Shown here: positions 18,168-26,856 of the stretch, one piece after another | How the letters are laid out: each line of letters starts with the position of its first letter | Numbering within the stretch: position 1 is the stretch's first letter | NCBI GenBank assembly: GCA_005776585.1 | Contig: SXOX01000162.1 | Location: 1 to 64,000 of the forward strand | Length of the DNA: 64,000 nt | Direction: 5' to 3' | Origin: Pseudomonadota bacterium | Lineage (GTDB): Bacteria; Myxococcota_A; UBA9042; GCA-2863065 | Program-made: the position numbers and the translations under genes | The notes under the pieces: generated by a model | What the model was told of the DNA's origin: nothing | Database searches by the model: none | Seen by the model: only the letters and a program-made list of their open reading frames with translations

Positions 18168-19562
18168 TCAGGTGCTGGTGCGGACGGCGCGGATCGCGCG
18201 GCCCGCGCTCTCCATGAAGCGCTGATCCTTGTACGCCATCCTGCCGTTGACGTAGACCGCGTCAATCCCCTGAGAGTACTGGTTCGGGTTCTCGACGGTC
18301 GCGGGACTCGACACCTTGGCCGGGTCGAAGACGGTCAGATCCGCCCACGCGCCGTCTTCGATGCGACCCCGCCCGTCGAGATTCGGGCGCAGCAAGGCGC
18401 ACGGCCCCTCCGTCAGCTTCCACAGCATCGCCTCGAGGCCGAGCCCCGTGCGTTGCGCCCGCTGGAGTGCCGTCGCGAAGCAGCCGGCGCCGCGGGGATG
18501 GCTATTGGCGTGCCGGGCGTACTCGATGCCGCCATCGCTTCCGACGAGGCAAAACTCCTCCTTGAGCGCCAGATCGACCGTGCGATCGAGCGGCATCGAG
18601 CCCTCGGGGACGGCGACCAGGAGCCCATGGCGGCCACGGTACCTGGCAAACTTGGCCGCGGTGAGTCGCTCTCCCGTACCGACGACCGTCAGGTCATCGT
18701 AGTCGAGGCCGTAGCGCTCCTGCCACCCACGCGCGAAGCGCGTCGACGCCAAGTAGGTCGCCCAGCGCGAGTACGGGTAGACGCAGCACGTGATCTCGAG
18801 CCCCTCGGCTCGCGCGGCGCGAATCAGGTCCAGCGCCTTCTCCATGGCAAATGTGCCACCGGTGGAGTGGAGGTGGGAGATGTGCACTCGCGCCCGCGTC
18901 TGTCGCGCGAGGGCGATGGCCTCGGTGACGCCGTCGAGCTCTCGCGCCCGGTCGCTGTGTCGCAGGTGCAGGAAGAAGGGCCGGTCGTACTCGCGGGCGA
19001 GCTGCGCGTAGGCGACGAGCTCCTCGAATGGCGTCGGCTGATACTCGATGCTGTGCGACACCGCCAAGGCACCGGCCTCGAGGCAGGCGCGCGCCTCCCG
19101 CACGCGTCCGGAGAGGCTGTAGTGGCGGCCACGGATGAGCATGAGCTTGGTCGAGGCGCCGTAGTTGACGAGCTGGCGCCGCTGCGCCAACGCGGCGTAG
19201 TACCAGCGCGCGTTGCCGGTACCTCCATGCAGCTCGAGCGCCGTCGAGACTCCGTCGGAGATCTTGTACTTCTGAAAGGTCGACAGGACGCCGCGGGAGT
19301 TGTCGGCGAGGATGTCGATGAACCCCGGGCTGATGATCTTCCCGGTGGCGTCCACGACCTCATCGCCTTCGGTGGCATCGAGCACGATGCGACCGGCCTC
19401 GTTGATGCCCACGTCGCGCGGTTGCAGGGACCGGCCGATGAAGACGCGCCCGCCGCGAAGCAGCGTGGGGACCCTCCGCGCGCTGCCGGCCATGAGCTTG
19501 GCGAGGAAAGGCGCGACGAAGAGCTGGTTGAGGAAATCTCGGCGGGGGATCAGCACGCTCAC
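18168..19562 (-). CDS. Tat-exported D-aminoacylase-like amidohydrolase with altered metal site
   Basis: 464 residues from GTG 19562. A twin-arginine signal (PRRDFLNQLF and hydrophobic stretch) suggests folded export. The body matches the N-acyl-D-amino-acid deacylase branch of the amidohydrolase superfamily. It has the GKIISPGFID strand, HLRHSD, HISHLHSTGG (a ligand-like His), GSDGG (the catalytic Asp) and a C-terminal beta-sandwich with DLTVFDP. The usual H-x-H metal pair after PGFID is absent: it reads PGFIDILADNS. That predicts a changed or single-metal site, or loss of activity. It is convergent with the upstream peptidase-like gene. Substrate unknown. Confidence 0.85.
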   Translation of the reverse strand: MSVLIPRRDFLNQLFVAPFLAKLMAGSARRVPTLLRGGRVFIGRSLQPRDVGINEAGRIVLDATEGDEVVDATGKIISPGFIDILADNSRGVLSTFQKYKISDGVSTALELHGGTGNARWYYAALAQRRQLVNYGASTKLMLIRGRHYSLSGRVREARACLEAGALAVSHSIEYQPTPFEELVAYAQLAREYDRPFFLHLRHSDRARELDGVTEAIALARQTRARVHISHLHSTGGTFAMEKALDLIRAARAEGLEITCCVYPYSRWATYLASTRFARGWQERYGLDYDDLTVVGTGERLTAAKFARYRGRHGLLVAVPEGSMPLDRTVDLALKEEFCLVGSDGGIEYARHANSHPRGAGCFATALQRAQRTGLGLEAMLWKLTEGPCALLRPNLDGRGRIEDGAWADLTVFDPAKVSSPATVENPNQYSQGIDAVYVNGRMAYKDQRFMESAGRAIRAVRTST

Positions 19563-19758
19563 TCCGTGACCCGAGTCACCGCGCGATGGTCGCGGCGCCC
19601 TCCCGGTGCGTCAAGTTTCGCGCTCGAATCGCCCACCCGCACGAGCGGTGGCGACCCCGTCGAGCTTCTGGAAGCGCCGCCAATCGATGGTAGGTACGGC
19701 CTTGGGCCCTCGACGCAGTCGGGGACACGAACGTAAAGCAACGAACGGAGAATTTGCC

Positions 19759-20580
19759 ATGGACCCAAGATTCGCGAAGTCCCCGAGCGTGCTGTTGGCA
19801 GCGCTGGCCATCGCCTCGTGTCGCAGTGAGACGCCGCCCCCGAGTGACTCCGGCGGCACCGGGACCGGCAGCGACTCCGGCTCCGGCACTGGCTCGGGCG
19901 CGGATGGCAGCACCGGCGGGGGCTCGACGGGCGGCGCATTTTCTTTGAACGACGTTCACATCAACCTCATCAGCGCGCCCGATGAGCTCAAGAAGCGACC
20001 GCTCACCATCATGTTCGGCTGGAAGGGTTGCCCCGTGGCGGATTGCGCCACCGCGGAGGTGCTGATCAACGGCGAGTCCATTGGCAAGGTGTCGGATCTC
20101 GGCTCCACAGGTGTCGCCATGGCGCCGGCGATCGAGGCCTCCATCGTGGCGAAGCTGCGCCCCAACCAAGACCATGTGTTGAAGCTCAGCGTCGCAGGAC
20201 AGAGCACCGAGCTCACGATGCGGTGCCCCAAGCGCCCGGAGCTCACCGCGCCGACGGGCCCCATCGCCAGCCGTCCCGTGCAGGTCGCCTGGTCGCCTCT
20301 TGACGGCGTCGCCGCGAACTCGGGCGACACGCTGGCCGAGAGCTCGTGCAGCGTCGCGGTCCTCTCGTTCGGACCGGTGGTCGGCCTCGGGCTGCTCTCC
20401 AGCAAGCAAGTCAAGGCCACCGACACGACCGTGACCATGACCGTTCCGCCGAAGACGGACGCGCCCTTGGCTGACTCGCTGGTCCTGTCGATCAGCGCCG
20501 CGGGCACCGTCGCCCGAACGCCCCAGGGCGGCGAAGGTTCGTGCAACCAGACAATATACAGCAAATTTGACTGGAAGTAG
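19759..20580 (+). CDS. Lipoprotein of unknown function
   Basis: 273 residues from ATG 19759, preceded by GGAG at 19747-19750. The signal has the lipobox IASC and is followed by a Gly/Ser/Thr/Asp linker (about residues 25-60). The mature part is beta-rich with a few cysteines (CPVADC, MRCP, SSCSV, SCNQ). The Cys spacing suggests disulfides. No family was recognised. About 85 bases separate it from the next lipoprotein gene on the same strand, so they may share a transcript. The 196 bases upstream, back to the amidohydrolase, show no clear gene. Confidence 0.75.
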   Translation: MDPRFAKSPSVLLAALAIASCRSETPPPSDSGGTGTGSDSGSGTGSGADGSTGGGSTGGAFSLNDVHINLISAPDELKKRPLTIMFGWKGCPVADCATAEVLINGESIGKVSDLGSTGVAMAPAIEASIVAKLRPNQDHVLKLSVAGQSTELTMRCPKRPELTAPTGPIASRPVQVAWSPLDGVAANSGDTLAESSCSVAVLSFGPVVGLGLLSSKQVKATDTTVTMTVPPKTDAPLADSLVLSISAAGTVARTPQGGEGSCNQTIYSKFDWK

Positions 20581-20665
20581 GTCGGCCGGAAGGGCATTCA
20601 CAGGCCGTCGTGGCCCGACGCTCCGCGCGATTGCGTCGCGACGTGTGGCCACGCAAGATGCGCAG

Positions 20666-21919
20666 ATGCGAGCACCCATACTGGCAGGAGTCATCACGAC
20701 GGGGCTCATTCTGGGCTGCACGACCGATACGGGCACCAGCGGAGGCGTGGCAACCACCGGAGACGTGGCGGCGGCGGACGGAGGAGCTCTCGCTGAGACG
20801 CTCTCGCTAAGCGACGTCCAACGGGAGCTCCCGTTGGCGCCGAGCGACGCGAGCGCCGACACCCGAGAGGCGAGCGAGCTCGCCAGCGCAGACCTCGGTC
20901 CCGACGCCACCGAGCCCGGAGACGCCGTGCTCGGAGACACCGCGCTCGGAGACGCCTCGGACACGCCCGCGACGACCGAGCTTGTGGAGCCGAAGGACGT
21001 GGCCGGCGACTCCGATGCGACCTCAGCCATGTCCACGCCAGCGCTGGTACGGCTCGAACCGCCCGGGACGACCGCGGCCAAAGGCGCGACCGTCACCCTC
21101 GCGTGGACCGCGACAGGTGCGACGAGCTGCGGCGTGGCGGTCGACGGTACGGCGGCGGGGACAGGAACCCAAGGCAAGGTCGACGTGACCGTCGTCAACC
21201 TCCATCGTGTGGTCGTCACTTGCGAGCCCGAAGGTGCGGGCGCCATCGCTGCCGCAACGATCGCACGCGCCTGCGAGGGGAAGACGGTCGTCAAGGGGCT
21301 CCTCGGTTTGGGCGGGAGCCCGACCGACGGCTTGGGAAACGCGCTGCCGGAGAGCGATACGTGTCTCGAGATCGAGGGCGACGCCACGACCGCGGACCTG
21401 GAGCCCGCGCTGGTCGCCCGCATCACGCGCGTGACGGGAGCACTCACACTGTTTCACGGCGGGGACAACGGCCTCGACTTCGTGGCGCTCACGTCCGTGG
21501 GCAAGTTCCTCCCCGACTACCAGAACGGCGCCTTCCCTCCGGGCGTGGAGGGCGTGAACTTCGAGTACTTGTCCTTTCCAGTGCTTCAGGACCTCGGGAC
21601 GTTTCCAGCGCTCCTGCACGGCGGTCGCGCGGCGTTCCCCAAGCTGACGAGCGGCGGCATCTACGCCGTCGGCTCGGTCGAGACGTTCGACCTCCCGCCA
21701 GGCGCAACCCTCACCTCCTTCACCTACCGCGGGTCCACCCTGGATCTCGCCCCCCGCTTCTCCGCCGGGCCCCTCGCCGGCGTCACGGGAGACGTGGTCA
21801 TTCGCGACAACAAGAACCTGCCGGCAGCGCAGGTCACCGCCCTAGTCACCGCGCTCGGGACCATCGGCGGAAAGCTGACGGTGTGCGGCAACCTGGGAGA
21901 GCCCGAGTGTAGCGAATGA
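20666..21919 (+). CDS. Lipoprotein with receptor-L-like repeat region
   Basis: 417 residues from ATG 20666. The lipobox is ILGC, followed by an acidic Thr/Ala/Asp linker to about residue 110. A small Ig-like domain with paired cysteines (TSCGVAVDG...VVVTCEPEGAG) spans about 115-190. The C-terminal part (about 195-417) has short leucine-spaced strands (LTLFHGGDNGLDFVAL, ALVTALGTIGGKLTVCGN) resembling receptor-L/leucine-rich solenoids seen in other Myxococcota lipoproteins. It overlaps by four bases (ATGA) the start of the broken FG-GAP gene that follows, so the two were once a coupled operon. Confidence 0.75.
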   Translation: MRAPILAGVITTGLILGCTTDTGTSGGVATTGDVAAADGGALAETLSLSDVQRELPLAPSDASADTREASELASADLGPDATEPGDAVLGDTALGDASDTPATTELVEPKDVAGDSDATSAMSTPALVRLEPPGTTAAKGATVTLAWTATGATSCGVAVDGTAAGTGTQGKVDVTVVNLHRVVVTCEPEGAGAIAAATIARACEGKTVVKGLLGLGGSPTDGLGNALPESDTCLEIEGDATTADLEPALVARITRVTGALTLFHGGDNGLDFVALTSVGKFLPDYQNGAFPPGVEGVNFEYLSFPVLQDLGTFPALLHGGRAAFPKLTSGGIYAVGSVETFDLPPGATLTSFTYRGSTLDLAPRFSAGPLAGVTGDVVIRDNKNLPAAQVTALVTALGTIGGKLTVCGNLGEPECSE

Positions 21920-22558
21920 GGAGATCGGATGCCGGAACGCCGTGGCGACTCGTTCGGCGTCGCGCGGTCGCGGCGATTGGCACCATCGCCCTAATCACGT
22001 CCGCAGGGACCGCGAGCGGCTGCCGCGGCGAGGAGAGCGCGCCTCAGGCCACTCGAATGGACACCGTTGACGATGCCCCCCCGGGCTCGCTCAATGGGGA
22101 GCGACCGCTGGCGCTCGACGACCTCACTGGACGTTTTCCGCCAGACGTGGAGCGCGTCAACGGCGTGTCGACCGTCGACTATGACGTCGACGGCTGGCCG
22201 GATCTCACGCTCGGCGCCCTCAGCGGTCCGGTGCTGCTGCGAAACCGACGCAACGGGACGTTCGAGCCCGACACGCAGCGCGCTGGGCTGGTCCTGCCCA
22301 ACCTGGTCGCGACCGCGGCCCCGGTCTGGTTCGACATGGACGACGACGGGGACCTCGACCTCTTCTTCGCCGTGATGTAGCGGCCGTGTCGGCTCGTTCG
22401 CCATCGCGGCGGGGTGACGTTGGTCGATGAATCGGTCGAGTCGGGGTTCAACGACATCCCGTTGGCCAATGGCGCCGCGGCCGGCGACATCGACGGCGAC
22501 GGCGACCTGGATCTCCTGTTGGCCACCATCGGCTCAAGCGCGAGGGCGGGAGCTGCTG
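21916..22558 (+). pseudogene. Broken FG-GAP/VCBS lipoprotein gene: in-frame TAG and lost 3' end
   Basis: It starts ATG 21916, overlapping the previous stop. The first 154 codons encode a basic signal region with a lipobox-like SGCR and then VCBS calcium-loop repeats (VDYDVDGWPDLTLG, FDMDDDGDLDLFFAVM). A TAG at 22378-22380 stops the frame. The same frame continues unbroken with GGVTLVDESVESGFNDIPLA and GDIDGDGDLDLLLATIGSS, the expected continuation of this family. After about 22535 the frame ceases to look like VCBS sequence and runs into a different cysteine-rich coding frame. The gene is therefore interrupted by a nonsense codon and then fused to another fragment, lacking the rest of its propeller. 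Confidence 0.8.
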
Positions 22559-22814
22559 CATGGCGACGATGGCCGCGTGCGAGGGACCCGAGCCCGTCTG
22601 TCCGAGCGAGGTGAGCGACCGAACGACCGAGTGCGCGGCGGTCTGCGCGCAGCTCCTCTCCTGCGCCAGCGCGCTGGGCTCTGAGCGCGTCCCGAAGTCC
22701 GTGGCCGAGTGCCGCGACGAGTGCGCGAGTGATCCGCCGACACCCGACTGGTCGCGCTGCGTGCGACAGGCTCCGGCGTGTCCGGCGGTGGCGATGTGCC
22801 TGTCGATGCCGTGA
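22533..22814 (+). pseudogene. 3' fragment of a cysteine-rich secreted protein gene
   Basis: The frame that ends TGA 22812-22814 encodes a cysteine-rich C-terminus (CPSEVSDRTTECAAVCAQLL, CRDECASD, PAVAMCLSMP). Its Cys pattern resembles the helical cysteine domain of the lipoprotein at 28076-28912. The only ATG is at 22560, and no signal peptide or ribosome binding site precedes it; the frame simply emerges from the end of the broken FG-GAP gene. The best reading is a 5'-truncated remnant joined by a deletion. It is very unlikely to be translated as a functional secreted protein. A 26-codon open stretch at about 22844-22921 may be further debris. Confidence 0.6.
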
Positions 22815-22961
22815 TGTGAAGTCTCGTGCATCGCTGTGCGTATGGAGGCCGTCCCCGCGACCGCTGTCGCAGGCACCCGCTACGACGAGCGGCAGATGCG
22901 GATGCTCGACAGCGAGCGCTAGAAGTCGGGGAACCACCGCCAGTCCAGCCCCCTCGCGGGA

Positions 22962-23126
22962 CTACGGGAGCGCGTCGAGCGTCGCGTGAACGAGGCCGTA
23001 CCGGCCCGTCGGGAGCCACACGTCGTTCCCGGAGGTCGCGATGTCGTAGACCCAACCCTGGGTCGGGATGTAGCGGTCGAAGCGCGGGCGCGTGGCGTCG
23101 CTCACGTCCCAGACCTGCTGCAACGC
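22962..23126 (-). pseudogene. 3' fragment of an LVIVD-type beta-propeller gene
   Basis: On the minus strand a short frame ends TAG 22964-22962 and encodes LQQVWDVSDATRPRFDRYIP, then TQGWVYDIATSGNDVWLPTG, ending ATLDALP. The QVWDVSD and VWLPTGRYG phrases are typical of LVIVD/WD-like propeller blades in secreted Myxococcota proteins. There is no plausible start, and the frame meets a stop at 23156-23154, inside the end of the SGNH gene. It is therefore the last blade of a protein whose remainder is gone. It points against the two fragments to its left, so at least two rearrangement events are needed. Confidence 0.6.
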
Positions 23127-23142
23127 GACGCAACAGACCCGG

Positions 23143-24069
23143 CTAGCGGCCGTTCATGACGACCTTGCGACAGATGTCGCGCAAGGCGGCCGCGTCGCCC
23201 TCGGTGACGGCCTCCGGGCGCCACGTGACGGTCGCGGGCTCGACAGCGAACAGCGTGGCCGCAAAGACGCAAGCCGTAAGGTAGGTGCCGTTCTCAGAGG
23301 GATGCGAGCCGTCGGCCTGATAGAGGTCGATGGCCGGATGGGCTGCAATGGCGGACATCCACGCGTCGCCGACCTTGACCCGCACGCCGCCATGGGCGTC
23401 GGCTGCCGCCTGGTAGGCCACCTGCAGCTTGGCCGCAAACGCTGCGGGGGTCCCGCCGAAGACCGGGTTCTGGTACTCGCTGCTGCCCACCTTGCGCGGC
23501 CACGTCGTGTAGAACGCGCGCGTCGCCGACTTCGGCACCTTGTCGGCGAGCGCTTTGGCGCCCATCGCGAAGCTCTCGGGGCTGTCGACGGGCTCCAGCG
23601 ACTGCCCTTGGAGGACGACGTGCGTCCAGCCGCCTTTGTCGAGCGCTTGGGTGACCTTGGACCAAGAGGCGAGCCCGGAGAGGGTCACGCCGCCCTGCGT
23701 CACCGAGTCCGTCTCGATCACTGCGCCGCCGTTGGTCGCAAAGGCCGCGACCTTGCCGGGAAGGTCGTTGACGTACGTGTAGCTGTTGCCGAGAAAGAGC
23801 GCGCGGAACGGCGTCACGTCCACGGCGCTATCGGCGTCAGCGTCGGCGTCGGCCACGGTGGCCACGTCCGCGGTGACCTCGAGGCTCGTGTCCGGCGCGT
23901 CGAGCGGAGCGCCGGCGTCGACGGAATCCGGCACTTGGCTGGTGTCGGCGGCGGTGTCGGCGGCGGTGTCGGCGGCAACCGTGGTCGCGGGCGCATCCGA
24001 GGCGGGACACCCCAGCAGTGTCACGGCGAGCGCGAATGCACTCGCGAGGGTCGGAAGGGGCTGGGTCAT
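23143..24069 (-). CDS. SGNH/GDSL-type hydrolase lipoprotein
   Basis: 308 residues. The signal has the lipobox LLGC, followed by a long Asp/Ala/Thr linker (about 25-85). The catalytic domain then shows block I as FLGNSYTYVNDLP (the Ser nucleophile region is GNS), a Gly-containing block (VLQGQS) and the C-terminal block V as DGSHPSENGTYL, giving the Asp and His of the triad. SGNH enzymes hydrolyse esters of lipids or of acylated polysaccharides. The extracellular anchoring suggests action on envelope or external substrates. ATG 24069. It is followed upstream by a membrane glycosyltransferase-like gene on the same strand (64-base gap). Confidence 0.88.
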   Translation of the reverse strand: MTQPLPTLASAFALAVTLLGCPASDAPATTVAADTAADTAADTSQVPDSVDAGAPLDAPDTSLEVTADVATVADADADADSAVDVTPFRALFLGNSYTYVNDLPGKVAAFATNGGAVIETDSVTQGGVTLSGLASWSKVTQALDKGGWTHVVLQGQSLEPVDSPESFAMGAKALADKVPKSATRAFYTTWPRKVGSSEYQNPVFGGTPAAFAAKLQVAYQAAADAHGGVRVKVGDAWMSAIAAHPAIDLYQADGSHPSENGTYLTACVFAATLFAVEPATVTWRPEAVTEGDAAALRDICRKVVMNGR

Positions 24070-24133
24070 GGGTCGGTGCTCCCGAGTCAGGGCGTCGTCT
24101 CGCGAAGGCTCGTGCCCACGCGTCTCACGTCCT

Positions 24134-26071
24134 TCAGTAGATGTCGAGGTGGCCGAGCGGCACCACGGGACTGACGGTCACCACGAGGGGCTGGCGCGTC
24201 ACGTCGATGGAGTAGACCACATAGAAGGAGTCATGGGGGAGGCGCAGAACCGGGACGGGGCGACCGGAGGCGTCGGTGGCAGCCACGCGGATGTCGAACA
24301 TCTGGTCAGGGGAGCCCTTGGGTTCGGGGTTGTCGAAGCTGGCGATGAGCGTGAGTGGGGCGTCGCCCTCGACGCGCGGGAGGTGCAGCGTGAGCGGCTC
24401 TCCCGGCGGCCCGCAAGCCTCCGGTTCGGGGGGTGCTGCGAGCCCGACGGCGTCCAGCGCTGTGGCGTAGCGCGCCCGAAGATACGGCAGCGTGACGGGG
24501 CAATGCCGCCCTCTAGAGCGCGCCTGAATCGCTGCGTAGTCGAGGCGCGGACGAAAGGAGAGCACCTCCAGACTGCTGGTGTCGTCCTGCGGGACGGCGA
24601 AGAGGCGCTCCAGGCGGGTCGTCGCGGGTCGCGGGAACTCTGGAGGGAAGATGGCGAGGTGAATGCCCGGCGCTCCATCACCGCGAAAGCCCAGGCTTCG
24701 GCTCCAGTAGCGGACGGGGAAGTTGCTCGAGAAGACCGGTCCATGGACCCGCGTGAGGAGATCGGTCGCGCTCCACGGCCGCGACTCTGCGAGGACACTA
24801 AACGCGGACTGGAGCGGCTGAAGCAGCACGAGCGAGCCGGGCAGGTGATGGTGATGACCCTGGTCACCGGCGTCGCTCGCTTCCGACTCGTCGGGGGCAT
24901 GGGGGCCGAGGCTGGCCAGGAGCCCCCACGCGACGATGGCGCTGACGGCGATGCTCGCCGCCACCCGGGGCCGAGAGCGGGCCCGGCGCTGGAGCCACGC
25001 AACCGCGTCGTGCAACCCGATTCCCATCACCAGCACGGTGACGATGACCAGTCCCGTCATGTAGCGCGCGTCGAAGCACCACGCGTTGAAGATCGTCGCC
25101 GTGGCCACGCATGCGGCGAGCATCGCGGCGACGACGACGGTATAGGCGCCATGGTCACGGAAGGCCGAACGGCCGCGGCGCAGGGCGCCGAGTGCTGCGA
25201 AGAGGACGAGGGTCCCCGTCACGGCGCTCGGACCGGACGCCCCGTCGTTGATCGAGAGCAACTCGACGACTCCGCGCAACGTGCCCAGCAGGTCGACGCG
25301 GTGAGCCTCGGACGACCCCAGCGGAGGGAGCGTCTGTGTGTCGAGCGAGGCCAGTAGAAGGACGTGGTCGATGGTCAGCCAGGCGCTCACGGCAGCCGCG
25401 AGCCCCTCCGCCCCGGGCGCGGCCCGCCACCCATCGCGCCACCAATGAACGATCTGTGTGAGGCCGAGCGCGACGGCAAAAGGAGCCGCCGAGGCGTGCG
25501 TATGGAGCATGAGCGTCTGTACCAGCCAGGCGCACACGAGCGTCCAGCCGCGCGCCGGTGGCGTGATGCGTTGAAGCCCTCCCCACACCAGCCAGAACCA
25601 GGCCATGACGAGCCCCGGCATGAGTCCGTTGTGCCAGACAGGGACAAAGATGCGCTCGAAGTAGGTACCGCTGACAAGAATCGCGGTCAGGGCCACGGCT
25701 AGCGTGCGTGAGGAGAGCCGGCGAAGCACGTCGGCCAACGCCAGAAGGCCGAGCGCGGAGGTGACGACGTGCAGCCAGTGGACGCTGAGCGGGCCCGGCG
25801 CAATGGCCTGGGCCAGGGCCGCGACGTAGTAGTAGCCGGGGCCGAGACTGACATTGGTCGGAAAGACCCCTGGACCGTAGTCGGGGAGGACTCCGTAGTG
25901 TACGAGCGCGTGGACGCGCAGGAGATCCCGGGTGGTATCGGGACACCCGTCGAGTCGACCAGCGAAAGTGACGCCGTACGTCCAGATGAACCAGGCGAGC
26001 AGCGCGACGAGCGCGCCCACGTAGGCGATGCGCGCCGCGCGACTACTGGCTGGCACTACGCTGTCTTCCAA
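24134..26071 (-). CDS. Multi-pass membrane protein, probable GT-C (GT39-like) glycosyltransferase
   Basis: 645 residues. About eleven hydrophobic segments occupy the first 430 residues, followed by a soluble C-terminal domain (about 440-645). The first loop contains an acidic stretch (CPDTTRDLL), the usual place of the catalytic Asp in ArnT/PMT-type GT-C enzymes that use lipid-linked sugars. A HTHAS stretch and a H-rich loop (PGHHHH in reverse order GDQGHHHHLPG) are notable. The start is probably TTG 26071; GTG 26056 is an alternative. The substrate is not inferable. It lies upstream of the SGNH hydrolase on the same strand, so they may act together on a surface glycan. Confidence 0.7.
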   Translation of the reverse strand: MEDSVVPASSRAARIAYVGALVALLAWFIWTYGVTFAGRLDGCPDTTRDLLRVHALVHYGVLPDYGPGVFPTNVSLGPGYYYVAALAQAIAPGPLSVHWLHVVTSALGLLALADVLRRLSSRTLAVALTAILVSGTYFERIFVPVWHNGLMPGLVMAWFWLVWGGLQRITPPARGWTLVCAWLVQTLMLHTHASAAPFAVALGLTQIVHWWRDGWRAAPGAEGLAAAVSAWLTIDHVLLLASLDTQTLPPLGSSEAHRVDLLGTLRGVVELLSINDGASGPSAVTGTLVLFAALGALRRGRSAFRDHGAYTVVVAAMLAACVATATIFNAWCFDARYMTGLVIVTVLVMGIGLHDAVAWLQRRARSRPRVAASIAVSAIVAWGLLASLGPHAPDESEASDAGDQGHHHHLPGSLVLLQPLQSAFSVLAESRPWSATDLLTRVHGPVFSSNFPVRYWSRSLGFRGDGAPGIHLAIFPPEFPRPATTRLERLFAVPQDDTSSLEVLSFRPRLDYAAIQARSRGRHCPVTLPYLRARYATALDAVGLAAPPEPEACGPPGEPLTLHLPRVEGDAPLTLIASFDNPEPKGSPDQMFDIRVAATDASGRPVPVLRLPHDSFYVVYSIDVTRQPLVVTVSPVVPLGHLDIY

Positions 26072-26259
26072 GCCGTTCCATCCGCAAGTGCTGCCACGTC
26101 GCGCAACCTACGTTTGCCCGCCGTCGACCGTCAAGCGCCACGATGACCGTCGTCGCGCGCCAGCCACGGGCGACGGCGCCGCTGCGCACCCCGCGCCTTG
26201 CGGTCGAGCAGGCGGGCGTGTAGTTGTTGACGGGGTCCGTGAGGACGTGAAGGAATGGC

Positions 26260-26808
26260 ATGCTCCGTCGCTTCTTGGTCGTCTCCACCCTGCTGACCGG
26301 AATGGCGCGCTGCTCATTCGCGCCGGGCCACCCCCCGACTGCGCCAACGGATGCGGGGCCCATGCCAGACACCGAGAGCGACGACGCCATAGACGACGCC
26401 GACCCGGAGGCGCCGGTACGGACGCCGCTGAGCCTGCCCCCTGGGCCGCCGTACACCCACGCGAAGCACGCGCGACCGATCTACGCGCACTATTGCGGCG
26501 GCTGCCACACGGCGGATGAGACCGAGGGCCGCTGCGACGGCGCCACGTGCTTCGTCGGCAGGGCGGACCTGCTCGCTCAGCCCGGGTGCTGCTCCGAGGG
26601 TAACGGCTTTGCGACCTGCGGAGGGAAGGCCTCGGTCGTGCCGGGAACGACCCTCGCCCACTGCACGCTGCGCCGCATTCGCGACACGATCACGTCGACT
26701 CAGACGGGCAGCGGCCCGCTGTTGCTCGATCGCGGCGGACCGATCCTCGTCGACGAAGAGCATGTCGCGATCCTCGATGCGTGGGTCGCGGCAGGGCAGC
26801 CGCAATGA
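26260..26808 (+). CDS. Secreted cytochrome c-like protein, one CXXCH site
   Basis: 182 residues from ATG 26260, with AAGGA just upstream. The N-terminal export signal (MLRRFLVVSTLLTG) has a poor lipobox (MARC), so lipidation is doubtful. An Asp/Pro linker is followed by KHARPIYAHYCGGCHTADE, which contains the heme-binding motif CGGCH (about residue 79). Further cysteines (CDGATC, GCC, FATC, LAHC) indicate disulfides. The family of small cytochrome-like domains with the opening TPIYxxYCxxCH occurs widely in Myxococcota. The 188 bases upstream show nothing clear. It converges with the next gene. Confidence 0.75.
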   Translation: MLRRFLVVSTLLTGMARCSFAPGHPPTAPTDAGPMPDTESDDAIDDADPEAPVRTPLSLPPGPPYTHAKHARPIYAHYCGGCHTADETEGRCDGATCFVGRADLLAQPGCCSEGNGFATCGGKASVVPGTTLAHCTLRRIRDTITSTQTGSGPLLLDRGGPILVDEEHVAILDAWVAAGQPQ

Positions 26809-26856
26809 CCCGCAGCGACGCGGACGCCTCTGACCCACCGAGGCCGGTCTACGCGG

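Noticed and set aside
18156-19736. 526-codon plus-strand frame over the amidohydrolase
   Set aside because: Antisense to a gene with clear amidohydrolase motifs and a Tat signal.
19576-21447. 623-codon minus-strand frame across two lipoprotein genes
   Set aside because: Antisense to both lipoprotein genes, which have lipoboxes and ribosome binding sites; no domain was recognised.
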